Assembly: GCF_018224885.1 (NCBI RefSeq)
Contig: NZ_JAGTXB010000003.1
Location: 558,001 to 622,000 of the forward strand
DNA from: Chitinophaga hostae
Lineage (GTDB): Bacteria > Bacteroidota > Bacteroidia > Chitinophagales > Chitinophagaceae
Direction of reading: 5' to 3'
DNA: 64,000 nt
Shown here: piece by piece, positions 23,841 to 33,992 of the stretch
Numbering within the stretch: position 1 is the stretch's first letter
Layout of the letters: every line of letters starts with the position of its first letter
Notes under the pieces: model-generated
Databases searched by the model: none
Seen by the model: only the letters and a program-made list of their open reading frames with translations
What the model was told of the DNA's origin: nothing
Made by a program: the position numbers and the translations under genes

Positions 23841-26800
23841 ATGAAAAAAGGTTTACTGCTATGGCTATTGCTAGCCATCGGTATGGTGCATGCTTTTGCC
23901 CAAACCCGAACGATTAAGGGTAAAGTTACTGACACCCAGGACGGCACAGCGATTCCTGGTGTATCCGTAAGTATTAAAGGTTCTAAAGTAGGAGCTGTAT
24001 CCGGTGCTGACGGAACATTTTCCATCCAGGCTGATAACGCTACTTCACTGGTCTTTTCTTTTGTAGGTTATGAAACCAGGGAAGAAAAAATTGGTACCCG
24101 TCAGTTTATCAATGTTGCAATGGTAACCAGTAATAAAGTATTGAATGAAGTATTGGTTACCGGTTATGGTGAGTTAAAGAGAAAAGATGTTACCTCTTCC
24201 GTAACCGCAGTATCCGGCGCAGTTATTAACAACCGCCCGGCTACCAGCTTTGACCAGGCATTAACCGGCAGGGCCGCAGGGGTGAATATCAGCACTAACT
24301 CCGGCGTACTGGGCGATGGTGTAAACATCCGTATCAGGGGTGTAAACTCTATCAGTAACAGTAACCAACCTCTGATTATCCTGGATGGTATTCCGATGAA
24401 CACCAACGTTAACCTCAACGTATTCAACAGCGGTAATGGTACCCGTTACAACCCACTGGCAGATATCAACCCGAACGATATTGAAAGTGTGGATGTACTG
24501 AAAGATGCGGCTGCCACTGCGTTATACGGATCCAGGGCTTCTGCGGGTGTAATCGTTATTACTACCAAAAGAGGTAAAACCGGCGCCATCAGCGTTAACT
24601 ACAACGGCTATGTTGGTTGGAGCAAAGCCGCCCGTTTGCCCAAACTGCTGAACGGTGATGATTTCAATATCATCCAGAATGAAAAATCAGCCAACTCTAC
24701 ACCAGCAGGACAAACACCTGTTATCATTGCTAAAGACATTGATGTAAACGGAGATGGTAAACCAGACAGAACAGATTGGCTGAAAGAAACCTTCCAGACA
24801 GGTATCATCCAAAGTCATCAGTTGTCACTTTCCGGCGGAACCGACAAAGCAAAATTTTATGCTTCCGGTGAATATGCTGATCAGAAAGGGGTGGTACTCA
24901 CTAACCGTTTACGCAGAGGCGGTATGCGTATGAACCTGGATGTAACGCCTAAAAAATGGTTGAAATCAGGTCTCTCCCTCTACGCATCCAAAACAATGAA
25001 CAACGGCGTATTATCTGATCGTTACCTGGCAGGTGCTACTTCTTCTTCCTACTCCGCCATGCCAAACGTGCCGGCCTATGATAAGAATGGCGAGCTGTAT
25101 ATTAAGCCCAACAATGGTGACCTGGGTGATGGTAACAATACCATCACTACCAGCAACCGGTTCAACCGTTTCTTCAACCCACTTTCCAGTGTGCTATTGG
25201 GCAGAAATGATAACACTTCCACCCGCGTTTTATCTTCTGCCTATGTAGAAGTAGAACCTATTCCGGGTTTAAAAGTAACTTCCCGTTTTAGTGTGGACTT
25301 CATCCAGAACTACGAAGATCAATACAGCGGCCCTAAACAGGCTGGTAACGGTATTGGTTTGAATGGTCTTGTGCAGGAAAACCTGCTCAGGAAAAACCAA
25401 TGGAACTGGTCTAACTATGCCACCTATACGAAAAGCTTTAACAACGTTCATTTCATCAATGCCATGATGGGTATTGAATCCCAGTTTGCACAGGAGAAAA
25501 AACTGTACACCGGGCAAGGTAACCTGGCAGATTCTTACTTCAAAGAAATCTATGATGGTTTATATGCCGGCGTAGAAAACAGTTATACCGGCGGTAACAA
25601 TATTGCCAATGCATTTGATTCTTACTTTGGTAAAATTGGCTACAACTACGGTTCCAAATACTATTTCGATGCAACACTGAGAGCAGATGCTTACTCAGAT
25701 TTTGGTCCGAACAACCGTCGCGGTTATTTCCCCGGCGCTTCCGTTGGATGGAGAATCTCTGAAGAAAATTTCTTTAAAGACCATATCTCTGTTATCAACG
25801 ATATGAAAATCCGTGCCAGCTACGGCGTAGTAGGTAACTCCAACATCAAAGCCTATGCCTACAGAACCCTGTATGGTGGTGGTAGCTACGCAGATATCAA
25901 CGGTTTTTCCCAATTCCAGATCGGTGACCCTAACCTGAAATGGGAAACTTCCAAAAAACTGGATATCGGTATCGACGTGGCCTTGTTAAAAAACAGGATC
26001 ACTGTTACCGCCGATTATTTCAACAGTAATATCAATAACCTGATCCTGGATGCACCGGTACTGGCTACTGCAGGTATTCCATGGGATCCTACCGGTATCC
26101 CCGGTTCCATACTGACTACCAACATCGGCGCCATGTGGAACAGAGGTGTGGAATTAACGGTAAACACCCGCAACATCGAAACCAAAGACTTCAGCTGGAC
26201 TTCCAGCCTGAACGTTACCTTTATTAAAAACAGGGTAACCGCTACCGCCGACGGATCTGACCTGATAAAGGATAACAACCGCGCCAGCATAGGCAGAACA
26301 TTAGGTGTATTCCGCCTGATTGAATGGGGTGGCGTGAATCCTGAAACAGGTTTCCCGATGTACTACAACAAGAACCACGAGCTGGTAATGTATAACCCAA
26401 CACCTGGTGTTGTAGACAAATGGACTACCCCTGATGGTAAAAACAAAAAGGCGCCGATTACATCCAGCGATGCACAATACCAGGATAAATCGGGTTACCC
26501 TACCTTTTTTGGTGGATTAAACAACACCTTTACTTATAAAGGTATTGACCTCAGCATCTTCCTGCAATACAGCGGTGGCAACTATGTATACAACGCTACC
26601 AGGGCAGCATTAATGACTTCTTTCTTTGCTAATAACCTGGAAGAAATTAAAAACAGGTGGACACCGGAAAATAAAAATACCGATGTACCTAAACTGTTCC
26701 TGGCCGATGCTACTATCACACAGGCATCTACCAGGTGGCTGGAAAAAGGCGATTTCCTCAGAGCGCGTGAAATCAGCGTTGGCTATACCTTCCCCCGTAT

Positions 26801-26990
26801 CAAACAATACCTGGGTTTAAACAGCCTACGCGTATACGGCCTGGTACAGAATGCCTTCATGATTACAAAATATAAAGGCGCAGATCCGGAAATTAACACC
26901 AACCGTGAAAGTAATATCAACTACGGTGTGGATAACAGGGGCGTACCTATCCCAAGAGTATTTATGCTTGGTTTAAATGTTGGATTCTAA
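23841..26990 (+). CDS. SusC/RagA-family TonB-linked outer-membrane transporter
   Basis: 1049 residues from ATG 23841, where the signal peptide (MKKGLLLWLLLAIGMVHAFA) begins; the frame is open to 23796. A carboxypeptidase-regulatory-like domain (about 25-100; IKGKVTDTQDGTAIPGVSV) is followed by the plug. The plug shows the SusC signatures ALTGRAAGVNI and IESVDVLKDAAATALYGSRA, then the large barrel. There is no STN domain, so no FecR-type signalling is expected. It pairs with the SusD protein encoded 27 nt downstream to import an oligosaccharide or similar ligand. The substrate is not readable from sequence. The GH110, sulfatase and FGE genes within 6 kb make a sulfated or alpha-galactosylated glycan a reasonable guess. 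Confidence 0.95.
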   Translation: MKKGLLLWLLLAIGMVHAFAQTRTIKGKVTDTQDGTAIPGVSVSIKGSKVGAVSGADGTFSIQADNATSLVFSFVGYETREEKIGTRQFINVAMVTSNKVLNEVLVTGYGELKRKDVTSSVTAVSGAVINNRPATSFDQALTGRAAGVNISTNSGVLGDGVNIRIRGVNSISNSNQPLIILDGIPMNTNVNLNVFNSGNGTRYNPLADINPNDIESVDVLKDAAATALYGSRASAGVIVITTKRGKTGAISVNYNGYVGWSKAARLPKLLNGDDFNIIQNEKSANSTPAGQTPVIIAKDIDVNGDGKPDRTDWLKETFQTGIIQSHQLSLSGGTDKAKFYASGEYADQKGVVLTNRLRRGGMRMNLDVTPKKWLKSGLSLYASKTMNNGVLSDRYLAGATSSSYSAMPNVPAYDKNGELYIKPNNGDLGDGNNTITTSNRFNRFFNPLSSVLLGRNDNTSTRVLSSAYVEVEPIPGLKVTSRFSVDFIQNYEDQYSGPKQAGNGIGLNGLVQENLLRKNQWNWSNYATYTKSFNNVHFINAMMGIESQFAQEKKLYTGQGNLADSYFKEIYDGLYAGVENSYTGGNNIANAFDSYFGKIGYNYGSKYYFDATLRADAYSDFGPNNRRGYFPGASVGWRISEENFFKDHISVINDMKIRASYGVVGNSNIKAYAYRTLYGGGSYADINGFSQFQIGDPNLKWETSKKLDIGIDVALLKNRITVTADYFNSNINNLILDAPVLATAGIPWDPTGIPGSILTTNIGAMWNRGVELTVNTRNIETKDFSWTSSLNVTFIKNRVTATADGSDLIKDNNRASIGRTLGVFRLIEWGGVNPETGFPMYYNKNHELVMYNPTPGVVDKWTTPDGKNKKAPITSSDAQYQDKSGYPTFFGGLNNTFTYKGIDLSIFLQYSGGNYVYNATRAALMTSFFANNLEEIKNRWTPENKNTDVPKLFLADATITQASTRWLEKGDFLRAREISVGYTFPRIKQYLGLNSLRVYGLVQNAFMITKYKGADPEINTNRESNINYGVDNRGVPIPRVFMLGLNVGF

Positions 26991-27017
26991 TTGTCAGTTA
27001 TTTTAAAAAAGAGAATT

Positions 27018-28502
27018 ATGAACTTTAAAAATAAATCAAACTTCACAACAAGACTGAATAGCCGCCTGGCTATTGGTGCGGTAGCGCTGGCGTCTGCGGT
27101 GATGTTTTCCTGCTCTAAAGTAAATGAACAGCAACCATATGCCAAGCTGGATCCCAAGGATGCGTTCAGCAACCCGGAGAGGATCGGTAAAGCTGCCGTT
27201 GGTATGTATGATGCATTACAAAATCCGGAATTCCTGGGTGGCCGTGTACTGCTGTATGCCGACCAGCGTGGGCTGGATGCCAACATCGCCGGCTATTTTA
27301 CCAATATCGGTACTTTTGATATGCAGTCCATCAACAACTTTGCATTCAACTGCTGGTCCGGTGGTTACAGAACTATCAACGAAACCAATTTCTTTTCCAT
27401 CAACCTGAAAGAAAATGAAGCGGTGGTAGGGCCAACAGTAGCGGCAGGTTATTATGCAGAAGCGAAGTTTATACGCGCACTGTCCTATTTTTACCTGGTG
27501 AATACCTTCGCACAAACATATGCCGACCAGCCTACTGCGGCAGAATCAGGTGTGCCGTTAATCCTTACTGCACCCAGAGACGGCGCGGAAGCTACAGATC
27601 CAAAAAACAAAGTAAAACGTAATACCGTACAGGAAATCTATGATCAGATGATCAAGGACCTTACCGAAGCAGCAGCGGTACTTCCGGTTAAAACCGGTGA
27701 TGCCTTTGCAGACCATGCCAGGGCTACCAAAGGCGCTGCACATGCACTGTTGTCCCGCATCTACCTTTACCAGGGCAACTGGGCCAAGGCCAGGGACTTC
27801 GCTGACAGCGTATTACTATCCAGCAACAAATATGAACTGGATGCCACTCCTGCTGCCGCTTTTTCTGCTGGTAACTACCAGACCTCCAAAGAGCGGATTT
27901 TCTCGGTAGCCATGAACTCCGGCGATAACCCAAACACCAACAATGCGCTGGGTCAACACTATGGTTCTAATGGCCGTGCCGACGTTTCTATCAGTAAGTT
28001 ATACCGCACCCTGCCGAACTTTGATTACCAGACCGATCTGAGAGGTAAACCGCTGTTCAGCTACAACATCAACAAAGACAACGGCGATACCATTGCTTTC
28101 TATACCAAAAAGTTCTTTGGTACCAGCACTTTCGATGCCTGGGTTCCTGTAATCCGTTTGGCAGAAGTAATGCTGATCAAAGCAGAAGCACTGGCAAGAT
28201 TGAATACCGGTGCGCCTGATGCAGCTGCCGTTAAACTGTTGAATGATATCAGGGCCAGGGCAAAAGCCAGCGTTTTGGCACCGGCTACGCAAGCGGAACT
28301 GATTACCAACATCCTCACAGAACGCCGTATTGAACTGGCTTTCGAAGGACATGGCGTAACGGACTTCCAGCGAACAAAACGCGACATCCCCGCTCATGGC
28401 AATGTGGTGCTGCAAAAATGGAATGGCAACTATACTATTTTCCCGCTGCCTTTCGCAGAAGTGGAACGTAATCCAAACATGAAACAAAACGAAGGTTACT
28501 AA
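27018..28502 (+). CDS. SusD/RagB-family surface glycan-binding lipoprotein
   Basis: 494 residues from ATG 27018; the frame extends to a TTG at 26991 but the signal peptide needs the later start. The lipobox is VMFSCSK. Helical TPR-like SusD features follow: FIRALSYFYLVNTFAQTYAD, AAHALLSRIYLYQGNWAKAR, and the C-terminal RLAEVMLIKAEALARLN and NILTERRIELAFEGHGVTDF, which mark the family. It forms the lid of the SusCD transporter at the cell surface. It ends 25 nt before a strong terminator. Confidence 0.95.
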   Translation: MNFKNKSNFTTRLNSRLAIGAVALASAVMFSCSKVNEQQPYAKLDPKDAFSNPERIGKAAVGMYDALQNPEFLGGRVLLYADQRGLDANIAGYFTNIGTFDMQSINNFAFNCWSGGYRTINETNFFSINLKENEAVVGPTVAAGYYAEAKFIRALSYFYLVNTFAQTYADQPTAAESGVPLILTAPRDGAEATDPKNKVKRNTVQEIYDQMIKDLTEAAAVLPVKTGDAFADHARATKGAAHALLSRIYLYQGNWAKARDFADSVLLSSNKYELDATPAAAFSAGNYQTSKERIFSVAMNSGDNPNTNNALGQHYGSNGRADVSISKLYRTLPNFDYQTDLRGKPLFSYNINKDNGDTIAFYTKKFFGTSTFDAWVPVIRLAEVMLIKAEALARLNTGAPDAAAVKLLNDIRARAKASVLAPATQAELITNILTERRIELAFEGHGVTDFQRTKRDIPAHGNVVLQKWNGNYTIFPLPFAEVERNPNMKQNEGY

Positions 28503-28527
28503 CCACGCTTTGTTTTCCATAAAAAAG

Positions 28528-28561
28528 AATCCCGGCTGCAGATGTAGCCGGGATTTTTTTT
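28528..28561. terminator. Bidirectional intrinsic terminator
   Basis: AATCCCGGCT (28528-28537) and AGCCGGGATT (28546-28555) form a perfect 10-bp stem. Eight T follow on the + strand and TTCTTTTTTAT on the minus strand. It can end both the SusC/SusD transcript and the long minus-strand FAS1 operon that converges on it. Confidence 0.92.
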
Positions 28562-28576
28562 ACCCAATTACCAACT

Positions 28577-30730
28577 TTACTTAAAGAAAATCTTCCTGAC
28601 CGATTTATTTCCGCGCTCCACCACATACAGGTTCCCTTCTGCGTCGAGGAATATACCATTGATCATAGAAAACGCAGCTTGTTGCAAGGTGCCATCTGTA
28701 TAGGCCGCCACCGGTGCAGCACCGCCTTTCCAGCCGGTTATTCTTATTACCTGGTCGTCTTTGATGATACGGATAGCATGGTTGTCTGCCACATAAAACC
28801 CGTTTATAGCCGCATCGTACACAATACCCGTCATACCGGCAAAGCCGGCGCTGCGCAATGATCCGTCGTTATATCCCCACTGCCCGCCGGCATACACCAA
28901 CCTCGCGCGATCCACCGTTTTTATCACAGACGGATAATCCCCTTCTATGGTATAAAACACGCTGCCTGCATTATCTATCGCAATATTATTACCGGGCGTA
29001 TCATAGCCGTTTCCGATGGAGGAAGCATTACCTGCCGCATCTACCTTCATCACACCACCATATTGCGCGCCCACGAATATGTTTCCCTGCTTATCTATAC
29101 CTATGCCATATGGTGCAAAGGCCAGTCTGGCGTAGGTAGTTACCACGCCCGCCGGTGTAACCTTACGGATCATTTTGTTAAACAGGTCCACCACGTACAG
29201 GTTGTCCTGCGCATCGATGGTAAGCCCTGTTACATAGCTGAACGCAGCATCTGTACCGGCGCCATTTGCATTACCGGCGGAGCCATCTGCCTTACCGGCA
29301 AACAGGGTCACTGTACCACCTGGTGTTACTTTCTTTACCACATTCATATCTGTAACAAACATGTTGCCTTTCGTATCTACCGCCACTCCAGACGGATTGC
29401 TAAAATCGCCGGCATCAGGACCGCCGGCTATCGTCATTACACCGGCTCTTTTAAACACGGGTCCGGTGGCATCGAGGGTACCTACTTTTACTTTCAAGGC
29501 GCCCGTAGTTACGCCTATGGGTGCTGTTACCTGCAGCGTAGTATCTGTAGCCGCCGTAACCGGAACGGCAATACCGTTAAAGGTGACGATGTTATCGCCC
29601 GCATTGGCACTAAAGCCCATCCCTTTGATGATGATGGCCGTACCTGCTAAACCGTTATCGGGCAATAACCGGCTTACCCCCAGTGATTGTTCTTTAAACA
29701 ATGGCCCGTCGGTTTGCTGACCATTTACGGTCACCAGCATTTTCCCGGTTCCTGCTCCTGCCGGTACTTTTACCGTCATTTGTTTATCGGCCGTAATGCT
29801 TACGGTAGCTGGTTTACCGTTGAAGGTAACGCTTACTTCATCGGTGAGTGTGCTGAAATAATCGCCGGCAATATTTACCTCGGCGCCTGCCGGCGCACTC
29901 AGTGGCGCCAGGGTACTGATGACCGGTTTGGGGATTACGGTAAATACGTTACCAATTGTTTTTTGCCCGTTGATGCTTACTGCTACCGGTCCGGTGGCCA
30001 CGCCTTCCGGCGCTGTTACCAGTAACTTGTTAGCAGCAGCGCTAAGCACAGTTGCCGGCTTTCCGTTAAAGGTAACGCTGTTACCTGCAGCCACTGTATT
30101 GAAACCCTCCCCGCTGATAGCCACCTGTGTGCCTGCGCCTCCTTTTAAAGGCTTTATAACGCTGATCACCTGGAATGTAAAGTCGGGTCCGGTTACCTCC
30201 TTTTCATTCACCTTCACCGTAATTTTGCCGGTGCCCGCAGCTTCCGGTACTGCTGCTACCAGCAGGGTATCGGAGGCACCGGTGATCACTGCCGCTTTCC
30301 CATTTACAGTAACCACAGCAGGTCCATCCAGGCTGCTGAAACCCGCGCCACTGATCCGGATATTCGTACCTGCGGGGCCGTTAGCCGGACTCACACCGTG
30401 TAAACTTAATGCCTGGTAAGTGTAGGTACCCAGGTCTACTTTACGCGCTCCTGCCTTTACGGTAAGAGGTCCGGTACTCCCCTGCTCCGGCGCCAGTACA
30501 ATTAATACAGAGTCACGTGCATCCACTACTCTTCCTTCCGTGCCGTTAAAGGTCACTGTCACATTTTTTCCCAACCCTTGCCCCTGGAGCGTTACTATCG
30601 TTCCTGCATTACCGCTGTTGGGCCAGAATGTTTTTACATTCACAGCCGCATCAGCGTCGTTGTGTTTGTCTTTCCTGCAGGCGGCTGCCAGTATAAAGAA
30701 AGCTGCCAGCAGGGGTAAATATTTTTTCAT
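28577..30730 (-). CDS. Lipoprotein with five IPT/TIG domains and an NHL propeller
   Basis: 717 residues. The lipobox is FILAAACRK. IPT/TIG immunoglobulin-like domains follow at about 35-110, 112-190, 192-270, 272-350 and 352-430, each with a motif like GPAGTNIRISGAGF or GGAGTQVAISGEGF and VTFNGKPA. The last 290 residues are NHL repeats (FSNPSGVAVDTKGNMFVTD, VTGLTIDAQDNLYVVD, MINGIFLDAEGNLYVVE). Such surface lipoproteins are common in Sus-like loci and are thought to bind glycans or other ligands outside the cell. It is the last gene of a same-strand series that begins at 45296; the gap to the preceding receptor is 20 nt. Transcription ends at the terminator at 28528-28561. Confidence 0.92.
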   Translation of the reverse strand: MKKYLPLLAAFFILAAACRKDKHNDADAAVNVKTFWPNSGNAGTIVTLQGQGLGKNVTVTFNGTEGRVVDARDSVLIVLAPEQGSTGPLTVKAGARKVDLGTYTYQALSLHGVSPANGPAGTNIRISGAGFSSLDGPAVVTVNGKAAVITGASDTLLVAAVPEAAGTGKITVKVNEKEVTGPDFTFQVISVIKPLKGGAGTQVAISGEGFNTVAAGNSVTFNGKPATVLSAAANKLLVTAPEGVATGPVAVSINGQKTIGNVFTVIPKPVISTLAPLSAPAGAEVNIAGDYFSTLTDEVSVTFNGKPATVSITADKQMTVKVPAGAGTGKMLVTVNGQQTDGPLFKEQSLGVSRLLPDNGLAGTAIIIKGMGFSANAGDNIVTFNGIAVPVTAATDTTLQVTAPIGVTTGALKVKVGTLDATGPVFKRAGVMTIAGGPDAGDFSNPSGVAVDTKGNMFVTDMNVVKKVTPGGTVTLFAGKADGSAGNANGAGTDAAFSYVTGLTIDAQDNLYVVDLFNKMIRKVTPAGVVTTYARLAFAPYGIGIDKQGNIFVGAQYGGVMKVDAAGNASSIGNGYDTPGNNIAIDNAGSVFYTIEGDYPSVIKTVDRARLVYAGGQWGYNDGSLRSAGFAGMTGIVYDAAINGFYVADNHAIRIIKDDQVIRITGWKGGAAPVAAYTDGTLQQAAFSMINGIFLDAEGNLYVVERGNKSVRKIFFK

Positions 30731-30750
30731 TACGGATGTATTAACAAGAT

Positions 30751-33700
30751 TTAAAAAGAATACCTCATCCCCAGCTGCACCTGTGCCCTGGAGTTAAAGA
30801 AATCGACCGAATACGGCTTGCCCGGATTTTGAAATGTATAAACAGGATAAGCGCCCGGGTTCTGTACCGCCGGAAATACCGGCGTTAAACCGGTACTGGC
30901 GGTAGAGTTAAAGGTATTGGGGGAGAAGTAAACTTTACCCCAGTTGCTGTTTACCAGGTTGGTGAGGTTTACAATATCCACCGAGAAGGTGATAAACTGT
31001 TTGCCTCCAAAATGATACTCCTGTGCAAAGTGAAGATCTGCCTGTATATTCCAGGGGGTACGGCCAGCATTCCGCTCGGTGAACTGCCCGCGGCGGGAAC
31101 GGAGGTATTTATCACCATCGATGTACGCATTGAAAGCGGCTGCCTGTTCTTCAGCGGAGCCCTCTTTCTGCCGGAAATAATTTACTGCTTCTGCTGTTGT
31201 AGGAATGTACAATAAACTTACCTGTTGCGGTAAGCCCTGTATACTGTTGTTTACAATACCATAGGTAAAAGGACTGCCCGACTGCGCAGTGGCAAACAAT
31301 GTAAGCGTACTTACCCAGCTGTTGTTCCATTCTTTGTTATAAGTAACGTTAGCGACTATACGGTGACGCACATCAAAATTAGACCATGCCAACCCTGGTT
31401 TATTGGGATTCAGCGCCTGGTTCAGTTGCCAGTTACTTTCCATAGAATTACGGATACCATTGGAGATATCTTTGGAACCACCATAGGTATAAGCCACGGA
31501 ACCCTGAATACCGGATGCAAAGCTGCGGTTTACGCTACCGGTAATACTGTAACGATACCCTTCGCTGGTATTACTCAGCAGGTAGGCGTTGGAAAAATGC
31601 GGATCTACCGTACCGCTGTAAATAGGTTGCTGCCGGTCTTTATCATAGCCATAATATTTCGGATCGTCTTTAATATTTACCTGCTGGAATAATACATCTT
31701 TGATCGTTTTGGTGAACATGGCTTCCACGGTATACTTAAACCCGGCAGGGCTCACATAATCCATTCCCAGGCTGCTGCGCCATACCTGCGGCATTACAAA
31801 GTTGTTGTCGATCACATCTACCTGTGTTTTACCCGCATTACGGTTATTCATCAGGGCGCCGTTCTGCTCAATAAATTGTGCGATACCGTTGGGGTTGGGA
31901 CGTAAAGGATCGCTGCCGGGAGCAAATGCCTTAGTATCTGCTTTCTGATCAAAGGAGCCGTAATTGACGCCGTTATTATAATAAGCGTAAGCTATCCAGG
32001 CGAAAGGAATGCGACCGGTAAACAGGCCGGTACCTCCGCGCAGGATCAGGCGTTGATCGCCTTTCCAATCGAAGCGAAAGCCCAGTCGTGGCGACACCTG
32101 CACCTTCCCAAGACAACCGTTATTGATCCGGTTAAGCGGCGTATAGGTATAAGTGTTACCAAAGAAACCATCGGTCCAGGCGTTCTGTGTTTTATCGCTC
32201 AGCGCAGGCTTTTCCGGCAGCCAGGTATAGTCGGCCCGCAGGCCCGGGATGAGTTTTAGTTTATCCGTTACCTGTATTTCATCCTGGAGGTATAAGCTGT
32301 GCATGTTTACACTAAACTTTGCTTCCGGATTTTGCAGGATATAGTCGCGGCTATTGTTGGTATAGTTATAACTCCCTCTTACGCGGTAGGGGTTGTTGTT
32401 AAGATAATCGTCGATACCCAGGTAATCTACGCGGCCATTCCAGCTGTTTACGAAACCATAGTTGATACGGTACAATTCGTTGTGGGTTCCCAGTAAGATG
32501 GTATGTTTTCCTTTGCGCCAGGTGAGGTTATCCGAAATTTCAATGGTGCGTTGTTTCATATCAAAGATGCTGGCTTCGCGGTCGGTGCCCAGGTAAATGG
32601 TGGTACCGGGTGTACGACCTGCGATTTGTACCTGCGGCAATGCAGGATCTGAATCGGGATTGCGTTTATCATGCACCATGCTGTAGCCGGCGATAAAGCT
32701 GTTAGACCAGCTGTTGTTAAAGCGCGACTTCAGTTCCATCACCGTGGAGCTTTGGTTATTTACCTGCTGGTATGCCATGCTGCTGAAACGAAAGTCCTGC
32801 TGATCGCGATCCATGTTCATGGCTTTGGATGTGATGGTGTTATTGCGGACGGACAGCTGATGTTTATCATTGATATTCCAGTCGATACGGTTAAAGAACT
32901 TCTGCGAGCGGGAATATGCGCTGTAGTTGCCGGCGGTACCGGGATCAAAGCTGTTACCGTAGCGATCCAGCGTTGCCTGCCGGATCTGGTCGGCATCTTT
33001 TATACTGAGGATATGTGCGGTTTCCGGCTGTCCTGCCAATAGCTGTGCGGGGTCTTGCCGGGAAGTAATTTCTTCATTTGTAAAAAAGAACAGTTTGTTT
33101 TTGATGAGCGGGAAACCGACCCTTACACCTGCCTGGTAATCATAAAAATCGCTGTTCATTTTACCGGCCGGGCCTTTCCCGGTGAGGGCAGCGTTGCGTC
33201 CAAACCCGTACACAGAACCGGTTACAGTATTGGTACCACTGCGGGTAACAGCGTTGATGCTGCCGCCGGTAAAATTACCGATCTTCACATCGAAGGGGGC
33301 AAGGTATACCTGCATATCTTCGATGGCATCGAGCGATACGGCGTTAGTACGGGTACTGGAACCGGGCATACCGGAAGTGCCGGTAATACCGCCTGCAGAA
33401 GGACTAAAACCGATAGCGTCGTTGTTAATGGCGCCATCGATGGTTACGTTATTATAGCGGAAGTTGGTACCGGCAAAAGAGTTGTCGCGGGAGCTTTGCG
33501 GCACCATTTTCGTCATGTCCTGCAAACTGCGTGAAACAGTAGGCATATTGGCCAGCTGGGTACGACTGATATTTTGTCCTGCGCCAAAAGTATTGGCCGA
33601 TGCGCCTTTCCTGGTGCCTTTTACCGTCACGGCCGACAATTCCTTCCCGGCAACGGCGAGGTTAAAGTTCAGCTGCATGGGTTCACCGAGGCGGACGTTC

Positions 33701-33990
33701 AGTTGCTCCCGCTTTTGCGGCTGCATCCCCATCATGGTTACAGCAACGGAGTAAGGGCCGCCAATGCGGAGACCTGGCAAATAATATCGGCCATCTGTAC
33801 CGGTAGCTACGCCATACCTGGTACCGGAAGGTTCGTGTACGGCTACCACCGTTACGCCAATGAGCGGTTCGTTTTTATCGCCGGTGATCTTTCCGCTGAG
33901 AGTACCATTTGTTTCCTGCGCCTGTGCCGGGAAACGGATACAGAGCAGGAGCACAAAAAAATAGGCTATGTATAAAATTTTATTCATCAC
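30751..33990 (-). CDS. Oar-like TonB-dependent receptor
   Basis: 1079 residues. After the signal peptide (about 1-24, ending FPAQAQ) comes a carboxypeptidase-regulatory-like domain (about 28-110; GTLSGKITGDKNEPLIGVTV). The plug has the Oar-type sequence PTVSRSLQDMTKMVPQSS and NAVSLDAIEDMQVYLAPFDV, then GNFTGGSINAVTRSGTN, and a large barrel follows. Oar of Myxococcus exports a protein, and other family members import. The direction here is open. No STN domain is present. It lies 2 nt from the FAS1 gene upstream and 20 nt from the IPT/NHL gene downstream, in a tight operon; it is the second receptor of that operon. Confidence 0.92.
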   Translation of the reverse strand: MMNKILYIAYFFVLLLCIRFPAQAQETNGTLSGKITGDKNEPLIGVTVVAVHEPSGTRYGVATGTDGRYYLPGLRIGGPYSVAVTMMGMQPQKREQLNVRLGEPMQLNFNLAVAGKELSAVTVKGTRKGASANTFGAGQNISRTQLANMPTVSRSLQDMTKMVPQSSRDNSFAGTNFRYNNVTIDGAINNDAIGFSPSAGGITGTSGMPGSSTRTNAVSLDAIEDMQVYLAPFDVKIGNFTGGSINAVTRSGTNTVTGSVYGFGRNAALTGKGPAGKMNSDFYDYQAGVRVGFPLIKNKLFFFTNEEITSRQDPAQLLAGQPETAHILSIKDADQIRQATLDRYGNSFDPGTAGNYSAYSRSQKFFNRIDWNINDKHQLSVRNNTITSKAMNMDRDQQDFRFSSMAYQQVNNQSSTVMELKSRFNNSWSNSFIAGYSMVHDKRNPDSDPALPQVQIAGRTPGTTIYLGTDREASIFDMKQRTIEISDNLTWRKGKHTILLGTHNELYRINYGFVNSWNGRVDYLGIDDYLNNNPYRVRGSYNYTNNSRDYILQNPEAKFSVNMHSLYLQDEIQVTDKLKLIPGLRADYTWLPEKPALSDKTQNAWTDGFFGNTYTYTPLNRINNGCLGKVQVSPRLGFRFDWKGDQRLILRGGTGLFTGRIPFAWIAYAYYNNGVNYGSFDQKADTKAFAPGSDPLRPNPNGIAQFIEQNGALMNNRNAGKTQVDVIDNNFVMPQVWRSSLGMDYVSPAGFKYTVEAMFTKTIKDVLFQQVNIKDDPKYYGYDKDRQQPIYSGTVDPHFSNAYLLSNTSEGYRYSITGSVNRSFASGIQGSVAYTYGGSKDISNGIRNSMESNWQLNQALNPNKPGLAWSNFDVRHRIVANVTYNKEWNNSWVSTLTLFATAQSGSPFTYGIVNNSIQGLPQQVSLLYIPTTAEAVNYFRQKEGSAEEQAAAFNAYIDGDKYLRSRRGQFTERNAGRTPWNIQADLHFAQEYHFGGKQFITFSVDIVNLTNLVNSNWGKVYFSPNTFNSTASTGLTPVFPAVQNPGAYPVYTFQNPGKPYSVDFFNSRAQVQLGMRYSF

Positions 33991-33992
33991 AA

